A stretch of 64,000 nucleotides of DNA from Lunularia cruciata (Eukaryota > Streptophyta > Marchantiopsida > Lunulariales > Lunulariaceae), in contig OX419757.1 of the NCBI GenBank assembly GCA_948567375.1, forward strand, positions 47,306,001 through 47,370,000, read 5' to 3'. Below the pieces are notes generated by a model. The model had not been told where the DNA came from and made no database searches. It was given only the letters and a program-made list of their open reading frames with translations. Positions 54,641-64,000 of the stretch are shown piece after piece. Numbering within the stretch: the first letter of the stretch is position 1; the number at the start of each line of letters is the position of its first letter. The translations under genes were made by a program, and so were the position numbers.

Positions 54641-55120
54641 TACATAGGAGTGGTGTTGGGGAGATAAGCAAGAGAGAGCTTTTGTAGAGCTCAAGGAGAG
54701 GTTGACATCTGCTCCTATTTTGAGGAGACCGATCAAGGGATGACCATTTCAGGTTCACACTGATTGGAGTATGTTGGGGCTTGGAGCGGTGCTCACCCAA
54801 CATGATGATGAGGGGAAGGAGTTTGTGGTGGCCTATGCTAGTTGCTCCAACAATTCAGCGGAGGCAAAGTATAGTTCATATGAGGGAGAGTGCTTGGCAG
54901 CAGTTTAGGCAGTAGCACATTTCCAATGTTACCTATTTGGTAACCCCTTCACTCTCATCACTGATCATCAGCCACTAAAGTGGTTGATGGAGTCCGACAA
55001 GATTTTAGGGAAGCTTGCACGATGGGCTCTGATTTTACAAGAGTATGCTTTCACGGTTGTTCATAGACCTGGAGTGGTGAACCGTGATGCAGATGGGTTG
55101 AGTAGAAACCCATGTCCCAA
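54641..55120 (+). pseudogene. RNase H of H2
   Basis: [20 protein letters not shown] (first Asp), [20 protein letters not shown] (Glu), TLITDHQPLKWLMES (Asp), VVHRPGVVNRDADGLSRNP (last Asp). All four catalytic carboxylates are present. Stops near 54646, 54741 and 54907. Confidence 0.9.
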
Positions 55121-56560
55121 CCAGCAGGATCAGACCGGAGCACGTTGGCATGGTGAGACAGATGAGGAGATGGTGCCAGGTTGGCATGCATTGGCCTTTT
55201 TGTCTATATTTGTAGAGGCTTTGGTGGTATCTCTCTCAGCGCATACAAGAGGAGTTATTGAGATCACAGATCCAGAGAGTGAAGATATTGGTACAGTTCA
55301 GCGAGACATTCATGATGATGTCTTAGTGATGGACTATCTTCACACTGGTGTTGTGGGTGGCACAGTTGGGGCCAAGGAGAGAGACCATGTTCTTCAGCGA
55401 GCCAGATGGTTCAGATTAGAGGGTAGACACCTTTTGCGTGTATGGGAAGATGGTAGAGTGCGAGTAGTACAACTTCCATCTCAGAGACCACAGTTGGTCC
55501 GTCATGCTCATGAGGAGCTAGGACATTTTGGAGTAAAGCGTACGTATAGCTTAATCCATAGTCATTGTTTGTGGCACGGTATGCAGACCAAGGTACAGCA
55601 GTTTGTTGCCATATGTATGGTTTGTGACCGAGTTAGAGCATCATTCCATGCTCCTATGCCATAGTTACACCCATTACCTATCATGGGATTGGGTTACCCT
55701 TGGAGTTTGGACTTTGCCAGACCTTTACCACTGATTGTGAGACATCATCGGTATCTTTTGGTGATGATAGAGCACTTCTCCAAGTGGATTGAGTTGGTGG
55801 CACTTCCTGACAAGTCTAGTGAAGGGACAACTTACTCGTTCTTGGATCGAGTTCTTAGTCATTTTGGTGCACCAGCTGAGGTTTTGACTGATCAGGGTAT
55901 AGAGTTCTTGGGGGAGTTTCAGGTCTTGTGTGACAAGGCTTTGATTGATCATTGTACTACATCCCGAGATCACCCTAAGGCAGATGGCTTAGTAGAGAGA
56001 GTGGTTCAAACGGTGAAGAGAGGATTGCAAAAGTATGGTTTGTAAAGAGGCCATTTAGGAGATTGGGATCTCCAGTTACCTTGGTTGGCCATGGGCTATT
56101 GGTTCAACCGGCAAGCCTCCTTAGCATCCTTCTCTCCATACTTTCTACTCTATGGACGAGATCCAGATTTACCTGCAGCCATTCATTGAGATGCTACTGT
56201 AGTTTTGGACTTGGATGACCCTGATGTATGGATGAGAGCATGTTCTCAGCGGGTAGAGATCTAGCGGAGAGTGATGTCAATGGCCTTTGAGAACTTGGCA
56301 ATTGCTCAGCATAGAGATACTTTACGCTATGCTACCATTCAAGGAGGAGGTTATAGACCCTCAATCCGTCAATTTCATCCAGGCGACTATGTATATCTAC
56401 AGCAGACAGCACCGACGACACTTGATGTTTCTACAGGCCGCACTATCTTGAGAGTGCGTGAGGTTTTGCCATCTGGAGTCCTTGTGTTAGAAGGACGTGA
56501 TGGTGTTGTTTGGAAGGATCATGTGCACAATTGTGTGCCATACCACCTCCCAAACATTGA
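55121..56560 (+). pseudogene. Integrase of H2
   Basis: N-terminal zinc domain: HAHEELGHFGVKRTYSLIHS and CMVCDRV (HHCC). Core: SLDFARPLPLIVRHHRYLLV (Asp), LTDQGIEFLGEF (Asp), DHPKADGLVERVVQTVKRGL (Glu). Then YFLLYGRDPDLPAAIH and a C-terminal part (FHPGDYVYLQQTAPTTLDV, ILRVREVLPSGVLVLEGRDG), the DNA-binding SH3-like module. Open segments are 54984-55664, 55683-56045 and 56271-56675, all in one frame. The DDE triad is complete. Confidence 0.9.
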
Positions 56561-56600
56561 TGGTACTATGGACCCAAGCTTGGCACTTGTATGTGTAGGC

Positions 56601-56747
56601 TTGAGGTGTATGTTATGTGGCTCTTCTAGTGGAGCTGCTACTATGTTAGTGTGTGATAGCTGTTTGAGAGGATGACATATGGCATGTTTGACTCCTCTCC
56701 TCACGGTGGTTCCTCAGGGACAGTGGTTATGTCCTAGATGTACTTGA
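56601..56747 (+). pseudogene. C-terminal PHD finger of the H2 polyprotein
   Basis: Cys codons at 56607, 56616, 56652, 56661, His at 56676, Cys at 56685, 56730 and 56739 give C-x2-C-x11-C-x2-C-x4-H-x2-C-x14-C-x2-C, a canonical PHD finger. It has the usual Trp before the last Cys pair (QWLCPRC); the residue before His is a TGA (56673), probably from TGG Trp. PHD fingers bind the N-terminal tail of histone H3. The stop codon TGA 56745-56747 ends the polyprotein. H3 carries a second copy with the same spacing. Confidence 0.88.
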
Positions 56748-56916
56748 CCTATAGCTAGTTCATTCTTTATATGGTATAGATTGCAGAGAGGCGACTAATG
56801 ATGGGGCTCCATAGCACCCGGCCTCCTGATCTTTGCCCATTAGAGGGTATACCATATACTTAGAGTATATGGCTATTTGGAGTTAGAGGGACCTAACCAC
56901 CAGCTAGGGGGGCGAT
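56748..56916 (+). other. 3' untranslated region and polypurine tract of H2
   Basis: No gene. Ends in GCTAGGGGGGCGAT directly before the LTR (TGTGGCAC), a polypurine tract in plus orientation. Confidence 0.78.
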
Positions 56917-57473
56917 TGTGGCACTTTAGAGTCTATGTATGACTTATGTGTGAGTTGTGCTTCTATAGTGTATGATGTTGACAGTGATGTATGTTGTGTA
57001 GCAATGTATATACGCATGACAGCTGTCACACCATTTGTAGTGCCGCATCTAGATGCTCGGACACTGGAACTCCAGTGATAGTAGTTAGAGTTATTTTAGC
57101 AGTTTCTTAGTGACTACTTTCCAACGGTTAGATTTTGTGTTTGGGGTACTGAATTCACGATGGGGCCTACCGTCACTTTGCACCATTTGCACCGTCGAGT
57201 GTGTCGTCAGTAGGACCGTTAGGGTTTCAGAGCTAGCTCGAATCCAGGAGGTATAGTTTTGAAGTGAGCTCCAGAGAGCTCACTTCTCTGATGTTGAGCC
57301 TTCGAGTTCTTGGCTATGGTGGATAGAGACCGGCGAGCGTCACCTGGATTCTCTATGCTTGAGTGGATGTGGCTTGATTGTAATCAGTGCCTAATTGTTG
57401 ACAGTTTATAGAGTGACAGATCAAGTATTGATATGAGTTGAGTTGAGTTGAGAGTGGTAAGCAATCTGATTAT
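56917..57473 (+). repeat. 3' LTR of H2 (557 bp)
   Basis: TGTGGCACTTTAGAGTC to GCAATCTGATTAT. Matches 39505-39948 and 62089-62628. It is immediately followed by the start of a second LTR copy (57474). Confidence 0.82.
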
Positions 57474-57582
57474 TGTGGCACTTTAGAGTCTATGTATGAC
57501 TTATGTGTGAGTTGTGCTTCTATAGTGTATGGTGTTGACAGCGATGTATATTGTGTAGCGATGTATATATGCACGACAACCA
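57474..57582 (+). repeat. Second LTR start of the H family, head-to-tail with the first
   Basis: TGTGGCACTTTAGAGTC repeats exactly at the end of the previous LTR, continues for about 109 bp, then breaks into an RT fragment. The same arrangement occurs at 62629. Confidence 0.8.
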
Positions 57583-58140
57583 TCCTATCAGCAGATAGAC
57601 TAGGGCTGATTAGGTATGCCATGCGTATAGTAGAGGATAGCATAGTGGGCATAAGACATCATCATGAATGACTTATGTCTTAGTGGTATAGTTTAGGGTC
57701 TTTCATCCATGTGACTATGTATATCTATAGTAGATAGCACCAATAACACTTGATGTTTCTACGGGTTGCACTATCTTGAGAGTGCATAAGGGTTTGCCAT
57801 CAAGACTCCTTTTGTTGGAAGGATGTGATAGTGTTGTTTGGAAGCATCATGTGAATAATTATGCACCTCCCAAACATTGATGGAACTATAGACCCAAGCT
57901 TAGCACTTGTATGTGTAGGCTTGCAATGTATGTTATGTGGATCTTTAGGTGGAGTTGCTACTATGTTAGTGTGTGATAGTTGTTTGAGAGAATTGCATAT
58001 GGCATGTATAACTCCTCCCTTCATGGTGGTTCCTCAAGGATAGTAGTTATGTCCTAGATGTACTTGACCTAAAGTTAGTTTATCCTTTATATGGTATAGA
58101 TTGCAGATAGGTGACTAACAATAGGGCTTGATAGCACCCA
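57583..58140 (+). pseudogene. H3: RT scrap, integrase C-terminus and PHD finger
   Basis: 57583-57670 equals part of RT (the region encoding RPINR...DRYAM). From 57690 the integrase C-terminus resumes (TLDVS, HLPNIDGTIDPSLALVCVGL). A PHD finger follows with CMLCGSLGGVATMLVCDSCL, HMAC and LCPRC; Leu replaces the Trp before His, and the frame is open to 58043. The internal coding part is deleted. Confidence 0.82.
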
Positions 58141-61100
58141 ATTGTGGTACCCACATTTTTTTGTTTTTGTTCTATTTTAAAGAAGAAGTGTATAGACAAA
58201 GTTGTATTGAACGCAAATGACATTAAAAGATGTAGAATTGTGTCTTTGGATTGAAGGCAAGCTTAGGTAAGTGACTTTGTGTCAAGACAAAAGTACTCGG
58301 ATCGGACTTGTCACAAAGAAATCCAAAGTAAGGAAACTTTGCCTCGGAGTGATCAACCCAATGCAAACAACATACCAACTTTCCTTTTGATTTGTCAATC
58401 AAGAAAGTACAAGTAAGAAAATGGCTTAGGTGTGAATGAAGAAATTTGATAGTGCTAGGATAAACTCATGTAGAAGGTGTGATTTTTCAATGAAGAGTGA
58501 TGGAATGACCGCATAGCAAAGAAATATAAAATTGAAACTTTGTCAAAAGGATTTCAAAATATCACACCAATATCCTAAGCCACTGAGTAGTCAACCCGAA
58601 GGAGTGCGTATAGGAAAGCCATCCGGTAATTTGATGTTTAACAATCCTGAAGGAGTTAACATCTTGAGGCTTGGACACGAGAGAATTATCTTTCAGCTAC
58701 CACAAATTAGAGATCACATGATGCCAAAGAAGGTGAGAAGAATAATCTTTCACTCACAATGAGAAATCCGGTGATTCAAAAGGTTAGACATGATAGCTAG
58801 GATCAAAGTTCTGAATAGACTTTGGATCACTTTTTTGGCCTAGAACTAGAACTTGAGTTTTCTATGGTTCATGGCAGAAGTAGCTTCGAGTGATTGTGAG
58901 GAGGGACATGAGAATGAAGGGAAGCAAGGCAATCCGGCTTAATGGACAAAGTTGGATTGGAGATTGGTGATGGTAAGAGAGGCTGGTGAGGAAATTGGAG
59001 CTACATTTCTTGAGAAAGGAGAGCATGCGGAGGAGATTGACAAATCCACAATTCCTTCATCAAGTCGTGTACAAAGAATGGGTACAAAGTCAATACCTAT
59101 TGGAACCCAGTAAGGTGGAGTATCATGAGGCTGATGATGGCACTCTTCATGCCTGATTGCACCATGCACAAGATGAAGCACCAAGAGGGGTTGTTCCATC
59201 ATACGTTTGCAAGAGCACCGGTAGATTGGGCAAATCATTTTCACCACAAAATGTGGCAAATGGTGTGGTGTTGGAGAGATTAAGCCACTTCCCACTACTT
59301 AGTGCCATTCACCGCACATTTCTACTTTGGTATGAACCTAATGAAGAAGATAGAGCAAAGGAAGATAAGGTTTCACTTTCATTTGGATAACAAAAAGATG
59401 TGGATGAGGAAGAGAAGCAATACATCTAACAGATCCAAAGTAGTGATGAGCACTATGCAAGAATAGGACAACACATGAGAGTATTAGTTAATATCCCAAA
59501 TATGAGGAAGAGAAGTCATCCCGAGGATAGTATACTGCCGGTCTAGCCCAAAAAGACAAGGAAGGTGAATTTGAAGCAAGACATCATAATGATTGATGAG
59601 TCATTGGGGGCATAAGAATCAAAAGGTGAAGCTGAGTACAAGTCAAAAGACTTGGGAGGACAAGAAGAACCAGAGCTGATGCTACAAAGCAAAGGGTCAA
59701 GCAACAAAAGTGATGATGAAACGGAAGTTTAGCAATGAGGTGAAGATGATGCTGACATGAAATAACAAGAGTTCTATGCCGCGATTGACAGCATGGAAGG
59801 AGGAGATATTTTGTGTTTGGAATTGCCAAGGACAAAAATAGAAGAAGCTTAGAAGCCAAGCCAAAGTTGGAGTTTTAGAAAGGTAGGAGATCGAAGAGAA
59901 GTATTCCTACTACTAATGTGGAAACAAGCAAAGCAAGCCTAGTAGGGGAAGAGGGAACAAGCTTGTATGAAATGCACCTTAGAGTGAGGAGATTGAGACT
60001 TTGGAGTAAAGCTCCAATAGACAAAGTGAGGAGCGTAGCACTTGAAGAGGCTGAGACTATGGGAACCTTTGATGGAGTAGAGTACTTGTTGCAAGTAGTA
60101 TGTTCCTTGTTATTACAGTGGAAGAAGAAAAGAGGAGAGTTGAGAGGAAATCACTCAAAACTGAAAGATGAATTGGTAGTAGTGAAGTACATGAGTGAAG
60201 AAGTTTGGAGTTGAGAAGGAAGTTCATTTGTGGAGAGTAGGAATAAGAAGAACTTTAGACTGAAGTAAAGCTTAGGAGGAAGGAGATTGAGAGCATGACT
60301 AAAGACTTTTTAAGAGAGGCAAAGTAATGACAAAGTAAGAAGAAGATCGGAAGGAGAAAATGGCAAAGACTGAGACCTTGAGGGCCAAAGTGCATGACAC
60401 TCGAGTGGAAATTATTCATTTGAAGGCTATGGCAGTAGGAATGGGACAAGAGTTGGAGAGCTTAAAGACTAGTGTGGCGGAGAAGGATCAAGCTTGGCAA
60501 AGAGAGTTAATTGTGCAAAACCGTGAGGAGGAGGGACCGCATGGGTTGATCAGAGGAATGGAAGAGCAACTCAGGCAGAGTGTGAAGGAGAAGGAAGCAT
60601 TAAAAGCCAAGTTAGAAGACGAGGTGAAGATGTATCAGGAAGAGTTGCTAGTGGAGAGAGAGAGAAGCTACAGACACCTAGAGAAGAGACGGTCAAGAGA
60701 ATAGTTGCGAGAGTGAAAGCAATGCTTAGCACGGTATCTAAAGTTCAATTAGAAGAAGCAAGACTGCATGAATTGAAATTGCTAGTGCAAGAGATGAGGA
60801 AGAAGAAAGCAAAAGATGTATAGTTGAATGAATTATTAATTAGTTTGAGAGATTTAGTAGATAGGAAGATGTTAGAGGCACAAGAGAATGTTTGTCTTAG
60901 ATTAGATATAGCAAGATAGGAGTTTGATGAGATTTGGAACCCGGAAAGGAAAATTCTGTGTGAAGTAGTAGAAGTAGGAGTGTTAGTGTCTTTGGATTGG
61001 TTACTTGAGACATTAGAGAAGAATGGGTCAAAAGATAGCGATGTAAATAGATTACCCATGATCTCAATTGAAGATTGCAATAAAGAAGTGATAGAATTAG

Positions 61101-61989
61101 TAAAGGGTGAACAAGTATTAGATAGACCTAAAGATGGAGAAATTTATGAAGGAATGTTGGGTTTGGAAGCCAAAGTTGAGGTTGATATCAGATTGGAGTA
61201 GTAACAAATTTGAGGTTTGAAGAGGTAGATATGAAGAGGAGCATTGTCATTTTGGATTTGCAGGTTGGTAAAGTTGTTATAGAATGGTATAATTGTTAGT
61301 TATATATCAAAGTGCTTTGTCTATTTAAAGGAGGCATTCACAACAAAATGTTGTCCAATATTTATAATTTCTAAAGATAGATAAAGTGAAGTGCTGATTC
61401 TTAGTGCTCGTCACTTGAGCTTAATTCCAAGTATCAAGTTTGGGCTTGTGTTTGTGAGTGTTTGGAGATTTTTGAAGTGCAAGTCAATTTTTTTGTTGGA
61501 TGCTGGATTCCGCAACCTTGATCTTCATTCTATATGTTTGATCTTGAGTGAAGTGCAATCAAAGCAATGCCTTGATAGATTTGAGAAAAATTGTAGTGTT
61601 GGTAATATTCTACATTTGTGAGTGCAACATGAGTTTGATGTGAAACAATTTCAATCGAGGAAATTGTCCCTTCAATGGAGGGGTGGAACACAATTTTGAG
61701 GTAAAGTCATTTTACAATGAACTAGTCATCTTTGGGATTATTTGAATAATCACAATCAAATTTGGTTTGGAAAGATTGGATAGTATTGTGATTATGGAGT
61801 GTTAATTCATAAGAAGACTATGATCAGTGCTTGTTACACTCTTTTGGGTGTGGTTTCTACCTTAGAGACTAAAGAAGAACTGAATTGTTCTTGTTTACTT
61901 TGTATTTGACCATTCTTGACTTGTATCTCTATGAGAACAAACTTTATTACCTGATTATTGCAAAAGTGATACTTATTGGGTTGTCATAT
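58141..61989. mobile_element. Unclassified 3.85-kb insert K within H3
   Basis: H3's 3' untranslated sequence (AGCACCC at 58140, then CCTGATCTTTTGCCC at 61996) is interrupted here; H2 reads AGCACCCGGCCTCCTGATC without a gap. The insert starts TGTGGTACCCACATTTTTTT. Near its end is a TATTTAAA box (61322-61329) as in an LTR promoter. No repeat links the two ends and no polymerase or transposase is recognised, so the class is unknown. The coding trace is listed separately. Confidence 0.6.
58920..61200 (+). pseudogene. Degraded unknown gene with a coiled-coil C-terminal half, in insert K
   Basis: Most pieces share one frame: 59157-59390 (SYVCKSTGRLGKSFSPQNVA, LLWYEPNEEDRAKEDK) and 60360-60704 (MAKTETLRAKVHDTRVEIIH, LKAKLEDEVKMYQEELLVER). 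The second is rich in Glu, Lys, Leu and Arg in heptad-like order, consistent with a coiled coil. 59918-60214 and 60980-61201 are in another frame. I recognise no known family. It could be a captured gene or a structural protein of a non-autonomous element. Confidence 0.45.
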
Positions 61990-62088
61990 TGGTGTCCTGA
62001 TCTTTTGCCCACCACAGGGTATACCATATACTTGGAGTAGATGGCTATTTGAAGTTAGAGGGACCTAACCGCCAACTAAGGAGGTGAT
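61990..62088 (+). other. H3 3' untranslated region and polypurine tract
   Basis: CCTGATCTTTTGCCC...CTAAGGAGGTGAT, the counterpart of 56825-56916, resuming after insert K. Confidence 0.75.
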
Positions 62089-62628
62089 TGTGGCTCTGGA
62101 GAGTCCATGTATGACTTATGTGGGAGTTGTGCTTTTATAGTGTGTGATGTTGATAGTGATGTATGTTGTGTGGTGATGTTTATACATATGGCAATTGTAA
62201 CACCATTTGTAGCATCATACCTAGATTGCTTGGAATTTGTAGTATGGTTGGTAATAGTATTTTGGTAGTTACTCATAGACTACTTGTTGATGGTCAAATT
62301 TTGTATTTGGAGTACTAACAACATGGCGGGGCCCATAATCACTTAGCACTATTTGCATTGTCGGATGTGCCATCAACAAGACCATGAGGTTTGGAGACCA
62401 AGGAGTATACTTTCAAAGTGCAGCTCCAAAGAGCTTACTTCTTTGATGTTGAGCCTTTGAGTTTCTAGCTGTGGTAGATAGAGGTTTGCAAACATCATCT
62501 AGATTCTCTTAGCTAGAGTGGGTGTGGCTTAAGTATAATCAGTGCCCAATTATTGGCAAATTATGGAGCAATAGATCAAGTATTAATCTAAGTGAGTGTT
62601 ATTCAAGTTGTGTAAACAAATTAATTAT
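62089..62628 (+). repeat. LTR of H3 (540 bp)
   Basis: TGTGGCTCTGGAGAGTCC to AAATTAATTAT, homologous to 56917-57473. Followed directly by another LTR start. Confidence 0.82.
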
Positions 62629-62732
62629 TGTGGCACTTGAGAGTCCATGTATGACTTATGTGTGAGTTGCACTTCTATAGTGTGTTATGTTGACAATGAT
62701 GTATGTTGTGTAGCAATGTATATACGCATGAT
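62629..62732 (+). repeat. Second LTR start after H3, truncated
   Basis: TGTGGCACTTGAGAGTCC..., about 104 bp, then breaks at a minus-strand relic of the A-D family. Confidence 0.78.
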
Positions 62733-62734
62733 AT

Positions 62735-64000
62735 TAAAAACAAAAGGTTTCAACTTGGAAAGATGAAAGATAAGGTGGATGCAGATATGACAAGGCAAGG
62801 CAAGTTGATAAGCAACATGAAAATGAGTTGGGTGATATCAAAGGGTCATATCCAATTAAGAGCAAGTTTACAAACTTGGGTATCAAATGGGAGAGGTAGA
62901 TTACTGGGTGAGAGCATGACCTTATCACCAACTTAAAAGGTGAAATCATGACAATGGTTCTACATATTATTTCTAACAATTTTGAGCAACAAGGAGATGA
63001 GATTTAGCTTGTTGGAGGGATTGAGCTATGGTAGTTGGGAAGGTGGAAATATGAGAGACATGAGATGGAGGAGGAGCAAGAACAGAATTTGGAACAAGTG
63101 GATCTTGGACAAAATTAAGGAAGAAAGAAGAAAATCCAATGCTTGCATGTTTGGAATTGTTGTATGCAAACTCAACAACTACAAGGGATTCATCCTAATT
63201 GGTATAATGAATGTTGACAAAGGCACAAAGCATATCCTCCAAGGTGCTATTTGAACATTTAGCTTGTCCATCAGTTTGAGGATGATAAGCCATAGACAAG
63301 GCAAGCTTGGTATCAAGTATTTGGAATAGTGCTTGCCAAAATTTTCCAATGAATCAAGGATCATGGTCAAAGATGAGTATACAAGGCATCTCGTGATGCT
63401 TGAAGACATTGTTGAAGAAGTCCACTCCATTTTTGGTTGTTGGCCTTGTTCCGTTGGTAACTCTCACAAGATCAAACAAACTCTCAAACATCTTGTGCCA
63501 TGTTGGGCCACCATCTTTGGTGTTAGAGTGTACCCAAGGTCTTGTCCAAACCTATATGACCAATAATTGGTAAGTCATAGGCTTCTTGGAGGCGGAAAAG
63601 TCATAGATCACCCATGGCTAGAACGTAGATCTACTTCTCACAAAATAAATGGCCTTCCTTGAAGGAGAAGATGTTGTACTCTTTGTTGCATGCTGCAAGA
63701 GAACCTTGTACCATTTGAAAGAAAAGATCTTGTTGTAAAGCTATCCTAAACTTGATTTGGACTTTGGAGTTGATTGATATTGTTGTAATTGCCACCATGA
63801 TGAGAGGAAGAGACTTCAAATCAGGTCATTGTGATAGGGCATCAAGGATAACATGAAATTGAACAGGTTTATACTCAAGTTTGATGTGAAATAATTATAG
63901 TTGTATCTCCCATTGGATGATGTGAACTCTTCATGTGTTCCAAATATAATGTTTGCAACAAGGGCTTGTGATCAAATTGCATGATCACTTGTTTCCCCAA
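62735..64000 (-). pseudogene. Relic of an A-D family relative (integrase to RNase H), runs off the window
   Basis: The minus strand carries integrase C-terminal sequence on the left (HPVFHVSKLKPF region, out of frame), core and zinc-domain remnants (63200-63600) and an RNase H-integrase linker at 63631-63819 (LALQQD-type: RIALQQDLFFQMVQG, EYNIFSFKEGHLF). At 63900-64000 comes the RNase H end (ATGATCACTTGTTTCCCCAA, as in B near 5120-5145). Diverged well beyond A-D; its 5' part is off the window. Confidence 0.75.

Larger units (their letters stand above)
49551..57473 (+). mobile_element. H2: Gypsy element encoding a DNA methyltransferase and a PHD finger
   Basis: Plus strand: gag, two zinc knuckles, protease, spacer, C5-methyltransferase, RT, RNase H, integrase, PHD finger, 3' untranslated region, polypurine tract, 3' LTR (56917-57473). 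The coding part is in one frame from 49555 to about 52690 and in the next frame to the stop at 56745, i.e. a single ancestral polyprotein of about 2,400 residues. In-frame stops in the first half are at 50479, 50803, 50953, 51115, 51631, 51640, 51766, 52216, 52228 and 52471. The 5' LTR and leader are missing: E3's LTR ends 11 bp before. Confidence 0.88.

Overview
The window is plant nuclear DNA made almost entirely of nested Ty3/Gypsy LTR retrotransposons; I see no intact host gene, rRNA, tRNA or CRISPR array. The plant assignment rests on chromovirus-type polyproteins (integrase followed by a chromodomain) and on primer-binding sites matching plant initiator tRNA-Met (TGGTATCAGAGC). The nesting depth suggests a large, repeat-rich, probably heterochromatic seed-plant region. 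Species cannot be read from the sequence.

Five families are mixed. (1) A ~5.65 kb chromovirus (copies A, B, C, D; all on the minus strand) with 426-449 bp LTRs. B (2997-8646), C (9037-14678) and D (24558-30257) are complete, with 5-bp target duplications CATAG, GAGGA and ACTAT; A (1-1638) is cut by the window edge. Older relatives are G (plus strand, about 17889-19260 and 36335-37525), an LTR fragment at 39065-39474 and a relic at 62735-64000. (2) A second chromovirus family: E1 (plus strand, 1639-17888, split by A, B and an unclassified insert X that itself carries C), a scrap E2 (19308-19656) and E3 (minus, 44216-49539). (3) A very degraded, deeply divergent Gypsy element F (minus, about 19657-36330) whose ~1.7-2 kb LTRs consist largely of ~250 bp tandem repeats; D is inserted in F. 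(4) Family H: H0 (minus, 37526-39040), H1 (plus, 39505-44215), H2 (plus, 49551-57473) and H3 (plus, 57474-62732). (5) Unclassified inserts X (8797-16025) and K (58141-61989).

The exceptional content is family H. H2 reads as one long gag-pol frame of about 2,400 codons (49555-56747), broken by one frameshift and scattered stop codons. Between the protease and the reverse transcriptase it carries a complete cytosine-C5 DNA methyltransferase domain with motifs I, IV (PCQG), VI (ENVP), VIII, IX and X in canonical order. After the integrase it ends in a PHD finger (Cys4-His-Cys3) where the other families have a chromodomain. A retroelement carrying both a DNA-methylation enzyme and a histone-reader finger is the best candidate here for an undescribed system.

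A second regulatory theme is that the U3 part of the A-D LTRs is packed with perfect heat-shock elements (alternating GAA and TTC), still present in the old relative G. This suggests a heat-responsive retrotransposon family.
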